This document shows, piece after piece, positions 49,035-56,693 of a stretch of 64,000 bases of DNA. Both the position numbers and the translations under genes were made by a program. The notes beneath the pieces are model-generated. The model was not told the DNA's origin, made no database searches, and was given only the letters and a program-made list of their open reading frames with translations. The first letter of the stretch is position 1. Each line of letters starts with the position of its first letter. Origin of the DNA: UMGS1696 sp964621755 (GTDB lineage: Bacteria > Bacillota > Clostridia > Oscillospirales > CAG-272); assembly GCA_964621755.1 (NCBI GenBank), contig CAZUPI010000007.1, forward strand, positions 10,340 to 74,339, in the 5' to 3' direction.

Positions 49035-49544
49035 ATGATTCATATTTATTGTGGCGACGGAAAGGGAAAGACCACCGCCGCTTGCGGATTGGCCGTTAGA
49101 GCTTCAGGATGTGGGATGAAGGTACTGTTTGCGCAGTTTTTCAAATGCGGGAATTCATCGGAAATCCTGCAAATGGAAAAGCTCGACCGCATTGATACTC
49201 TCCATTTCAACAAGCATCTCGGCCGGAATAAGAATGCCGATGAAAAAGGGAAAACAGAAACCAGTGACGCGTACTGCGAAATGATGGAACAAATATACGA
49301 AATTGCCGGAAACTACGATATGATAGTGCTGGATGAGGTGATTTTGGCCTATAACTATGGTGTGCTGGACAGTCAAGAGGTGCTTTCCTTCCTGCATGAT
49401 TTTAGGGATACTCATGAAATTGTGCTGACCGGACGGAATCCCGCTCAAGCGATGTTGGATCTTGCCGATTATGTCACGGAAATGAAAAAAATCAAGCATC
49501 CTTATGACCACGGCATCACTGCTCGACGGGGAATCGAATACTGA
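49035..49544 (+). CDS. cobO: Cob(I)yrinic acid a,c-diamide adenosyltransferase, CobA/CobO type
   Basis: It adds the 5'-deoxyadenosyl group of ATP to cob(I)alamin or corrinoid precursors. The 169-residue protein has the P-loop IYCGDGKGKTTAACGLAVRASG, VLFAQFFKCGNSSE, MIVLDEVILAYNYGVL (Walker B) and EIVLTGRNP, with a C-terminal EMKKIKHPYDHGITARRGIEY. GAGGAGG precedes ATG 49035. A 157-base gap separates it from cbiB, containing nothing recognisable. Confidence 0.95.
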   Translation: MIHIYCGDGKGKTTAACGLAVRASGCGMKVLFAQFFKCGNSSEILQMEKLDRIDTLHFNKHLGRNKNADEKGKTETSDAYCEMMEQIYEIAGNYDMIVLDEVILAYNYGVLDSQEVLSFLHDFRDTHEIVLTGRNPAQAMLDLADYVTEMKKIKHPYDHGITARRGIEY

Positions 49545-49547
49545 AAG

Positions 49548-49591
49548 AAAAAATAGGGGAGACGATTTGAAAAACATCTCCCCTATTTTTT
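49548..49591. terminator. Bidirectional terminator between cobO and the cobalamin operon
   Basis: AAAAAATAGGGGAGA (49548-49562) pairs with TCTCCCCTATTTTTT (49577-49591), giving T runs in both directions. It overlaps the stop codon of the convergent phosphatase gene. Confidence 0.85.
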
Positions 49592-50159
49592 ACCCAATTT
49601 CTTCATACGTCATCTTTTCCAAATCCACGCTGTATCCTCGACCGGGCTTGGGCTGCCATTCATAGCGGTTTTTATTTTTCTGAGGAAATAGCTTTGCCAT
49701 AACTGCGGCAATGACACCGCCATGCGTGAGAATCAGTGTGTCACGTCCCGTTTGCATGATTTGCTCAACGGCATTCAGCACACGCGCTTTCATAAGATTG
49801 CCGCTTTCACCGCCCGGTGCGACGTTTTCTTCGTTATCACCTGTAATCCACTTTATATAATCGGGGGCTTCTTTCAATTCCTCATAAGAATGCATCTCGA
49901 ACACACCAAAGTCCATTTCTGCGAGGGCAGGGAGAACTTCATGCTCCCTCTTACCGTACAGAATGAATAATGTTTGCTCGCAGCGCTTCATGCCGCTGGA
50001 AACAATCCGAAAACCTTCCACGCTGGGATAGGAGACCGACTCTTTTAGCGCGTTCAATTCGGCAATTCCGTTTTCTGAAAGCTCCTCATCGGTCGCACCG
50101 CAATAGAGATGTCGTTCGTTGGCATTTGTTTTGCCATGTCGTATTAAAATAATTTTCAT
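49590..50159 (-). CDS. cobC: Histidine phosphatase, probable alpha-ribazole phosphatase CobC
   Basis: The 189-residue protein begins KIILIRHGKTNANERHLYCG, the phosphohistidine motif RHG. It has the second core Arg in GFRIVSSGMKRCEQTL, FGVFEMHSYEELK, and the C-terminal His in LILTHGGVIAAVMAKLF. CobC removes phosphate from alpha-ribazole phosphate or cobalamin phosphate. Assignment to cobalamin rests on its place as last gene of the cobT-cobU-cobS-cobU-like operon. Confidence 0.88.
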   Translation of the reverse strand: MKIILIRHGKTNANERHLYCGATDEELSENGIAELNALKESVSYPSVEGFRIVSSGMKRCEQTLFILYGKREHEVLPALAEMDFGVFEMHSYEELKEAPDYIKWITGDNEENVAPGGESGNLMKARVLNAVEQIMQTGRDTLILTHGGVIAAVMAKLFPQKNKNRYEWQPKPGRGYSVDLEKMTYEEIG

Positions 50160-50160
50160 C

Positions 50161-50538
50161 TTATTTTAACCTCTGTGGGAGTCCGCAAAATATTCTTGTT
50201 ACCTCCTCAGCTTCACGCGAGAGATAGATGCACAACCTTCCCGTTTCCTCACGCCATGCGCGCATGTCCGCACCCAGTGGAACGACTCCACAGAAGATGT
50301 CGCAGCAAATCAAAACTGAATTCCGCCACACCTCTGCATGGTTTTGAAACGCCGTAAGCGCGTGGATTCCGTTCCGTACACAGAATAAGGTGTACTCCTC
50401 AATTCGATAGATACATGGCTTGCCAAAGTCAATGTGCCCGCTTTCCGTACAAGTGCAGATATCCTCCTTGGCGAGTTTATAATGATTTTGTGCGTATTCC
50501 AACTTTCCCTGATACGCACCGCCGAGAATCAGATTCAT
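50161..50538 (-). CDS. Short CobU-like protein, probably degenerate
   Basis: The 125-residue protein resembles the ends of CobU: a P-loop-like LILGGAYQGKLEYAQ (Ser of GKS replaced by Leu) and a C-terminal VVPLGADMRAWREETGRLCIYLSREAEEVTRIFCGLPQRLK, as in CobU. It lacks the middle part with the His used for guanylylation (RHxxNRR in the intact copy at 51297). It lies one base before the phosphatase gene and 12 bases after cobS. It may be a regulator, a corrinoid-binding relic or a nucleotide-binding remnant; a catalytic role is doubtful. Confidence 0.7.
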   Translation of the reverse strand: MNLILGGAYQGKLEYAQNHYKLAKEDICTCTESGHIDFGKPCIYRIEEYTLFCVRNGIHALTAFQNHAEVWRNSVLICCDIFCGVVPLGADMRAWREETGRLCIYLSREAEEVTRIFCGLPQRLK

Positions 50539-50550
50539 AGTAAGTATACC

Positions 50551-51300
50551 TCATAAAAAAGCAAGTACAACAATGCCGCAAAGCTCGCCGATTGTCAGCG
50601 CGTAGCCGGAAATATCCCCGGACATCCCATCCAGTGACTTAAAAGCACGGTGCAGCGCCAAACCATACCCGAGATAAACCGCCGGAACCACCAGCCCACC
50701 TATCCCGAGAATCAGAAATCCAAGAACAGCTGTTGCCAACATCACTGCTGCAAACCATATGATGTGTGATTTTTTTATCCCTTTGCGGTAAGCGCCTGCA
50801 TATTCGCTTGTCGAAATGGGGCGCAGCAGCGTGACTGCCAATCCGGCCACAGCACGGGAGGCGATGGGAATAAAAATCAACGCGAGCAGGCGGGTTCCTT
50901 CATGAAAGGAGGCAAATGCCGCAAACTGTATCATTACGATCAAAGCGCAGGCAATTACAGCAAAGGATCCGGAGGTGGGGTCCTTTAAAATACGCCTCCG
51001 TTCTTCGAGGTCGCGCCACGATTTCACAGCATCGGTCGTGTCGAGAAAGCCGTCAAAGTGCATGAATCCGGTTACAAGAAAGGGATAAGCACATAAAACT
51101 GCCGCCGCAAGCAGGTAAGGGACTGGCAGCAGCTTCAGCAGATACGCCAAAACTGCCCATATAGCGCCAATCCACGCGCCCACAATCGGGAGAAACAGCG
51201 TCATCAACGGACGAGCCTCCTCATCCCAGCCATGATACGGAGACGGAATTGCACAAAACATGGAAAATGCCATCATACAGCCGCGCAGATATTTTTTCAC
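50551..51300 (-). CDS. cobS: Adenosylcobinamide-GDP ribazoletransferase CobS
   Basis: CobS joins adenosylcobinamide-GDP to alpha-ribazole in the membrane. The 249-residue protein has MAFSMFCAIPSPYHGWDEEARPLMTLFLPIVGAWIG, the catalytic Asp-rich GFMHFDGFLDTTDAVKSW, RRRILKDPTSGSF and about six helices. Its ATG (51300) overlaps the cobU stop (ATGA). Confidence 0.95.
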   Translation of the reverse strand: MKKYLRGCMMAFSMFCAIPSPYHGWDEEARPLMTLFLPIVGAWIGAIWAVLAYLLKLLPVPYLLAAAVLCAYPFLVTGFMHFDGFLDTTDAVKSWRDLEERRRILKDPTSGSFAVIACALIVMIQFAAFASFHEGTRLLALIFIPIASRAVAGLAVTLLRPISTSEYAGAYRKGIKKSHIIWFAAVMLATAVLGFLILGIGGLVVPAVYLGYGLALHRAFKSLDGMSGDISGYALTIGELCGIVVLAFL

Positions 51301-51845
51301 AGGTCAAATTCCCCCTTATAAGATATGACATTTCCGGCGCACAACTCAAGTACAACGTCACAGACCTCAGCAAGTGCGCGGTCAAGCGACGCCAATCCAC
51401 GGCGGTAGGCTTCGGTATATTCGTCATAGCGTGCGGCGTCAGAATAAAGATAATCCGAAACAAAGACCGCATTTTCCACTTTCGCTGAGAATGCAAGAAG
51501 GTCCGCCTTTACTTTTTCAAGAGCACTTTTATCAAGCTCCCAGTTGTTTTCCGCAGGATACATCTCGTTCATCAAAAGGGCGGTTATGCTATCAACGAGA
51601 AAAACGCCGTTTTTGTCAACTTCATCCGTTACCACGGTCGGAAGATTCCGTCCGCATTCGAGCGTCTGAAAACCCATTCCACGGCGGTTTTCAACATGAC
51701 GCGCGATTCTTTGCCTGTCTTCTTCATCAGAGGGAATCATCGTGGCGACATAGTAAAGATTGCCGGAACCGGCCAGTTTCACAGCGGCAGTCTGCGCAAA
51801 ATTCGACTTTCCATTTTTGCACCCGCCGGAAATTAGTATTTTCAT
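51297..51845 (-). CDS. cobU: Adenosylcobinamide kinase/guanylyltransferase CobU
   Basis: CobU phosphorylates adenosylcobinamide and then adds GMP. The 182-residue protein has the P-loop ILISGGCKNGKSNFAQ, YYVATMIPSDEEDRQRIARHVENRRG with the guanylylated His, VFLVDSITALLMNEM and VFVSDYLYSDAARYDEYTEAYRRGL. The C-terminal end is divergent. Its ATG overlaps the cobT stop (ATGA), so cobT-cobU-cobS are translationally coupled. Confidence 0.93.
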   Translation of the reverse strand: MKILISGGCKNGKSNFAQTAAVKLAGSGNLYYVATMIPSDEEDRQRIARHVENRRGMGFQTLECGRNLPTVVTDEVDKNGVFLVDSITALLMNEMYPAENNWELDKSALEKVKADLLAFSAKVENAVFVSDYLYSDAARYDEYTEAYRRGLASLDRALAEVCDVVLELCAGNVISYKGEFDL

Positions 51846-53281
51846 TCTGCACCGTCCTCTTTGACTGTAAAAGAGTCTTTTTTTCGGATTTCCTCAAGAT
51901 AGCTGTCGTCGATTCCAGCTTCGTCAAATGTTGCCATATCGTTCATCACGGCACAGGCTGCGTCGATAACTTGAAAGGCAATTGGGCATCCGCTTCCCTC
52001 GCCGAGACGCATTCCCAAGTTCAGCATGGGAGAAAGTCCCAATTCCCGCATGGCAACGCGATAGCCGATTTCATATGACGCGTGGGAGGGAATCAAATAC
52101 TCTCGAACCGTCGGACACAGCTTTACCGCAAGCAGCGCAGCTGTGACAGAGATAAATCCATCCATCACAGCCGGAATTTTCGCGGAAGCGGCGCCAAGAA
52201 ATGCACCCGCCATTGCCGCAATATCCAGTCCTCCGACTTTTGACACGACATCCAGCGGGTCTTCCGGATTGGGTGCGTTGACCGCAATTGCCCGCTCAAT
52301 TACCTGAATTTTATGTAAATAACCTTCATCTGTCATACCGCCGCCTCGTCCCGTTACCATGCGAACCGGTTCGCCGGAAAAAACGGCAAGTACTGCTGCA
52401 GAAGTAGTCGTATTACCTATCCCCATTTCTCCTACACCAACAATGTTGTATCCCTCATTTGCTGCGCGAATCGCCAGTTCCGCACCGATTACCATAGCTT
52501 CAACCGCCTGTTTGCGCGTCATAGCGGGGACCTTTGCGATGTTTTGCGTGCCGTAGGAGATTTTTTTGTGGATGACAGCAGGCTCATGAATATCAGCATT
52601 GACGCCTACATCACAGACCCAAAGTTCGCACCCGAAGTGATGTGCCAAAACTGCGGCCCCGGTTTTGCCGCGCACCAGATTTATGGTCTGCGCCAGCGTC
52701 ACAGACTGTGGCGTGCAGGCGACCCCTTCTTCCACTACGCCGTTGTCCGCCGCAAAAACAAGCAGGAGTCTTTTGTCGATGGCGTTGTGAATTCGTCCGG
52801 TGATTCCGGCGAGCTGAATGGAAAGTTCCTCAAGCGTTCCAAGGCTGCCTGGGGGCTTGGCAAGCTGAGCCTGCCGTTTGCGTGCCGCATCCATGGTATC
52901 GGAATTAAGAAAAGTGATGGATGAAAGGATTTGTGTGAGTTTTTCTTCGTTATTCTTACATGCTATATCCATATCTGCGTTGGTTTCTGTATTGGAGGTA
53001 TCTTTTGTTTCTCTCTTTTGTGCTTTTTTCATTTCATTCCGCCGCCGTTTGGAACGGATTCGCTTTTCACGATTCAACTTGATGCGGTCGTCTTGGCGCG
53101 GGGGCTTGATTCCCGCAGCTTCAAGGGCGCGCGGCCACGGTCCGAGGAAGGCTTTGATTGCGCTCACTTCGTCATTGGCAAAATCCGAACGCTGCGGATA
53201 GCGTGTATCTCCATGCTCGCGGAGAAATTTATGCTTTTTGCACAGGATGTCAATGCAAGTCTCGCGGGTGAATTTCGCCAT
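51842..53281 (-). CDS. cobT: Phosphoribosyltransferase CobT with an N-terminal HNH-repeat-like domain
   Basis: CobT makes alpha-ribazole phosphate from dimethylbenzimidazole and nicotinate mononucleotide. Residues about 120-479 are a full CobT: RKRQAQLAKPPGSLGTLEELSIQLAGITG, VFAADNGVVEEGVACTPQSVT, GEMGIGNTTTSAAVLAVFSGEP, TGRGGG and the C-terminal catalytic Glu region in LNLGMRLGEGSGCPIAFQVI. The first 115 residues are extra: TRETCIDILCKKHKFLREHGDTRYPQRSDF and FLGPWPRALEAAGIKPPR resemble the small repeat next to HNH homing endonuclease domains, followed by a highly basic linker (REKRIRSKRRRNEMKKAQKRE). The start is ATG 53281 with GGAGG. A cobalamin riboswitch precedes it. Confidence 0.92.
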   Translation of the reverse strand: MAKFTRETCIDILCKKHKFLREHGDTRYPQRSDFANDEVSAIKAFLGPWPRALEAAGIKPPRQDDRIKLNREKRIRSKRRRNEMKKAQKRETKDTSNTETNADMDIACKNNEEKLTQILSSITFLNSDTMDAARKRQAQLAKPPGSLGTLEELSIQLAGITGRIHNAIDKRLLLVFAADNGVVEEGVACTPQSVTLAQTINLVRGKTGAAVLAHHFGCELWVCDVGVNADIHEPAVIHKKISYGTQNIAKVPAMTRKQAVEAMVIGAELAIRAANEGYNIVGVGEMGIGNTTTSAAVLAVFSGEPVRMVTGRGGGMTDEGYLHKIQVIERAIAVNAPNPEDPLDVVSKVGGLDIAAMAGAFLGAASAKIPAVMDGFISVTAALLAVKLCPTVREYLIPSHASYEIGYRVAMRELGLSPMLNLGMRLGEGSGCPIAFQVIDAACAVMNDMATFDEAGIDDSYLEEIRKKDSFTVKEDGAE

Positions 53282-53443
53282 GTACCAGTCGCCTCCTTCG
53301 CGGAACAAAAAAAGCGCTTTCATTGCCGATAAAAGACAACAAAAGCGCAACAATTCAAAGCCATACGGAACGAGCGCTCACGTATGACTTAAAATGGCTG
53401 CACTTTTCATGTCCAAAATGTACCGAATGATTCGGTATGCCAG

Positions 53444-53560
53444 TGCAATATGGTAAGTATTCCGACTTATGCGGTCCATCCACAATCACGGTAATGACGG
53501 TTGCGACGGAATTTCACCGAACTTCCCTCTAATCCGTATGGTATACGGAACCATATTGCA
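53444..53560 (-). ncRNA. Cobalamin riboswitch (cobT operon)
   Basis: On the minus strand an 11-bp closing stem (TGCAATATGGT with ACCATATTGCA) encloses the hallmark AGAGGGAAGTTCGGTGAAATT, CCGTCGCAACCGTCATTACCG and AAGTCGGAATACTTACC elements. An expression-platform hairpin (TACCGAA-TGA-TTCGGTA, 53421-53437) follows. The CCATACGG arm of an inner hairpin (53535-53548) can also pair with CCGTATGG near 53366-53375, which may be the switching helix. It should repress cobT-cobU-cobS-cobC when cobalamin is bound. Confidence 0.85.
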
Positions 53561-53578
53561 TATTATTTTAGTTTTGTC

Positions 53579-53607
53579 ATTATAGCATATCCTGTCGAAA
53601 AAGTCAA
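53579..53607 (-). promoter_or_regulatory. Promoter of the cobT operon
   Basis: On the minus strand TTGACT (53602-53607), a 17-bp spacer and TATAAT (53579-53584), about 19 bases before the aptamer. Confidence 0.75.
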
Positions 53608-53705
53608 TACACAAATGTTGAGGAAGCTCGGCAGCAGCATAAAATCACACGTTCTCTATAGGAATTCAGCGAGTAGGGACTTTGTGGTATCCACGGGCTT
53701 GAAGC

Positions 53706-56300
53706 TTACGGTAAAGCTTTCCCCTCCCGACTGAGTTTTTTCAGTATCGCTCTGATTTCCTCATCTACCGCGAGTATTTCTTCGCGGAATTCGCGTGCAG
53801 ACAACCGCAAAACGCCTGAACGCAGCGCCTGCAGCTGGATAAGTCCATCTGAGGTAACTACACGCACCGAGAAATCCTTACCAATCTCACGGATCAGTTT
53901 TTCAATGTAGATGTCTCCCAGCTCGCCCTCTTTGGTGTAAACAATGTGAAGTCCGTGATAGTCAAACTTTCGCTCTACAGAACATTTTACGTTGTATGCG
54001 TCAAATACCACAATCATATCGCGGCCGGTATATGCCTGATAATTTGCCAGTATGTCACACAGACTTTGCCGTGCATGTTCCAGGTCGTTTTCGGCGATGG
54101 CGGCAAGCTCGTCCCAGGCGAAAATTACATTGTATCCGTCTACAATATATAAAGATTTTTTGTATTTTACATTTCCAGCATTTGCTATCTGCGGCTTCTT
54201 CGGGCCACCGTAGACCTTTCTCTTAATGGGGCCAAATTCGCGTTCCATGATAGACTCAAGTTCTTTTTCGTCAATGTTAAGGTTCTTTTGGATAACCTGC
54301 GGCTCCGCAAGCTGTATTTTGTCTTCTTCCGTAGCAGATTCCAGATTCAGCCCCTCAAGATGCATGTACTGCGGAACCATCGCCCACGGGACAATAAACC
54401 CCGCGCCGTGCGAGCAGAAAACCGAATCCGGCGTATTGTCAATATCCGCTTCGGGATTATATCGGAATTCGCTAAGAACTTCATCGGTGTTATGGCAGGG
54501 AAAATATCCCTCAACCCTGCATGAAAATTTTCCTTTCCCATGAGTATAGGCTGCCACTTCGCGTGCATGTCCACCAATGGCCGCAACGGGCGCTCTTCCC
54601 ACAAGAACGGAGGTGCCGACATCCGCTTCATGTTCGTCAAACGTTCCAAATCGCGCGAGAATATCCGATATCGCGCGTCCAACATATTCGCCGGGGAGTT
54701 CCAATCGGAAGGAATAATACGGCTCCAGAAGAACCGTTTTCCCATGTGACGAGGCGGTCATCAAGCCCTGTCTGACTGCGCGGTAAGTGGACTCCCGAAA
54801 ATCGCCGCCTTGCGTATGCTTGAGGTGCGCACGACCGGAAACCAGAGTGATTTTCATATCCGTAATCGGAGAACCGGTCATGACGCCAAGGTGCTGTTTC
54901 TCCTCAAGATGGGTGAGAATCAGTCTTTGCCAGTTTCTCTCAAGAAAGCTCTCGTTGCAGACCGTATCAAATACAAGTCCGCTCCCCCGTTCAAGAGGTT
55001 CCAAAAGAAGATGCACTTCCGCATAATGACGCAGCGGCTCAAAATGCCCTACCCCCTCGACTGGCTCTGTGATGGTCTCTTTATACATAATTCGTCCGTC
55101 GTCAAAGCTGACATCTACACCATACCGTTCGGATATCAGGCTGACAAGTACCTCTGTCTGCACCTGCCCCATAACCTGAGCGTGGATTTCCCCAAAACGT
55201 TCGTTCCATACGATATGCAGAAGCGGCTCCTCCTCTTCAAGCATTTGCAGCTTCGGAAGAATCGTCCGGGCGTCCACCTCTTTTGGCAGGGTGATGCGGT
55301 AGTTCAGCACGGGCTCAAGGTACGGTCTTCCGGATGATTCCGCTTCTCCAAGCCCCTGACCAGCATAGGTTTTGCTCAATCCGACAACTGCACATACATC
55401 TCCCGCCTGAGCGGTTTCGAGACTATCGAATTTGGCACCGGAGTACATGCGTATAGAGGTGATTTTTTCTTCAATCGGTTCGCTTGCCCCAAGGGGAAGA
55501 TAAGAGAGAGGCTGCCTGACCGACAGTGTCCCACCAGTCAACTTCATATATGTGAGCCGTGCCCCGTTTTTATCATGTGCGATTTTGTACACCCGTGCTG
55601 CAAACGATTCCGAAGCAGTAGAATATTCCTGTTCAACAGTATACCGATCCAAAGCGTCGAGAAGCTGCTCAATCCCTTCGAGCTTTAAACCGCTGCCGAA
55701 GAAACAGGGAAACAGCCTGCGTTTCCGTATCAGACTGGCAATATCCTTATCTTCAACTGTGCCGCTATTCATATATTTTTCAAGGATATCTTCATCGGTC
55801 ATTGCGATTTGCTCATCACGGTCTGCCGCATCACGGAAATCGATACATCTGTGGTCAAGTCCGGCGGAGAGTCCTCGCATGATTTCGCGTTCATCGCACC
55901 CTGCAAGGTCCATTTTTGTCACAAAAATAAAGGTTGGCACGCGGTAGCGTTCCAGCAAATGCCAAAGTGTTTCCGTATGCGCTTGCACACCTTCTGATCC
56001 GCTGATAACAAGTATCGCATAATCCAGAACCGACAAGGTTCGTTCTGTTTCCGCAGAAAAGTCGACATGCCCAGGAGTATCAAGGAGCGTTATCTGCAAA
56101 TTCCCAGTTGTGATGATTGCCTGCTTGGAGAAAATGGTGATACCACGTTCACGCTCGAGCTCATGTGTGTCGAGGTACGTATTTCGCCAGTCGACTCTAC
56201 CGGGCTTTTTTATTTTTCCGGTTGTATATAAAAGCGCCTCAGACAGAGTCGTTTTACCCGCGTCCACATGCGCCAAAATTCCGATAACCTGTTTTTTCAT
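53706..56300 (-). CDS. TetM/EF-G-like ribosomal GTPase fused to a Rae1/YacP NYN nuclease domain
   Basis: Residues 1-640 resemble TetM/TetO ribosomal protection proteins and EF-G: G1 LAHVDAGKTTL, G2 RERGITI, G3 DTPGHVDF, G4 TKMDLAG, then domains II-V including LLHIVWNERFGEIHAQVMGQVQTEVL and TRASHGK-like loops. Residues about 640-695 are a linker. Residues about 696-864 are a NYN/YacP domain: SLYIVDGYNVIFAWDELA, ARQSLCDILANYQAYTGRDMIVVFDAYNVK, FTKEGELGD-like YTKEGELGDIYIEKLI and RLSAREFREEI. In Bacillus, Rae1 (YacP) is an endoribonuclease that enters the ribosomal A site. The fusion suggests GTPase-driven delivery of a nuclease to stalled ribosomes (inference). Annotation as a plain tetracycline resistance gene would be misleading. 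Confidence 0.92.
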   Translation of the reverse strand: MKKQVIGILAHVDAGKTTLSEALLYTTGKIKKPGRVDWRNTYLDTHELERERGITIFSKQAIITTGNLQITLLDTPGHVDFSAETERTLSVLDYAILVISGSEGVQAHTETLWHLLERYRVPTFIFVTKMDLAGCDEREIMRGLSAGLDHRCIDFRDAADRDEQIAMTDEDILEKYMNSGTVEDKDIASLIRKRRLFPCFFGSGLKLEGIEQLLDALDRYTVEQEYSTASESFAARVYKIAHDKNGARLTYMKLTGGTLSVRQPLSYLPLGASEPIEEKITSIRMYSGAKFDSLETAQAGDVCAVVGLSKTYAGQGLGEAESSGRPYLEPVLNYRITLPKEVDARTILPKLQMLEEEEPLLHIVWNERFGEIHAQVMGQVQTEVLVSLISERYGVDVSFDDGRIMYKETITEPVEGVGHFEPLRHYAEVHLLLEPLERGSGLVFDTVCNESFLERNWQRLILTHLEEKQHLGVMTGSPITDMKITLVSGRAHLKHTQGGDFRESTYRAVRQGLMTASSHGKTVLLEPYYSFRLELPGEYVGRAISDILARFGTFDEHEADVGTSVLVGRAPVAAIGGHAREVAAYTHGKGKFSCRVEGYFPCHNTDEVLSEFRYNPEADIDNTPDSVFCSHGAGFIVPWAMVPQYMHLEGLNLESATEEDKIQLAEPQVIQKNLNIDEKELESIMEREFGPIKRKVYGGPKKPQIANAGNVKYKKSLYIVDGYNVIFAWDELAAIAENDLEHARQSLCDILANYQAYTGRDMIVVFDAYNVKCSVERKFDYHGLHIVYTKEGELGDIYIEKLIREIGKDFSVRVVTSDGLIQLQALRSGVLRLSAREFREEILAVDEEIRAILKKLSREGKALP

Positions 56301-56606
56301 ATTCGTCCTTATTCAAACAAAACGTAAATTCGATTGAAAGATGCTTTTGAAAAGCACCTCCCCGAACCCTTTTATAAAAAACATTCAAACAATAAATTAA
56401 AGTTATTCCGAAAACTTATCGAACTCACTTTAAACATAATTATATTATTATATCACGGACATGCTGTAATTTCTACGATAAAAATGTAAATGCGTGAAGA
56501 TTTCTATAAAATATTGACCGAATATTCTGACGGGAATTGTAGGAGTTCAGAATATCGAAGAAGAGAAATACAATATTGTTTGATTTCCATAAAAAGGAAG
56601 GAACCA
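56301..56606. other. AT-rich intergenic region
   Basis: Apart from promoter elements towards 56607 nothing is recognised. The open frame from 56490 that runs into the esterase gene has no ribosome-binding site and crosses the promoter. Confidence 0.4.
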
Positions 56607-56635
56607 TTGCAAATTTATGAAATCCATGCTATAAT
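56607..56635 (+). promoter_or_regulatory. Promoter of the beta-helix/esterase gene
   Basis: TTGCAA (56607-56612), a 17-bp spacer and TATAAT (56630-56635). It supports ATG 56694 as the start. Confidence 0.7.
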
Positions 56636-56693
56636 AGCGGCAGAAGATGTGTTCTGCAAAAATTTATCAAATAATATACCAAATGGAGGCAGC

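Noticed and set aside
53706..56300. Tetracycline resistance gene (tetM-type)
   Set aside because: Although TetM-like, it carries a Rae1/YacP nuclease domain, matches the host codon use and has no mobile-element context; resistance is not supported.
56490..56693. N-terminal extension of the beta-helix/esterase protein
   Set aside because: The promoter at 56607-56635 lies inside it and the GGAGG site serves ATG 56694.
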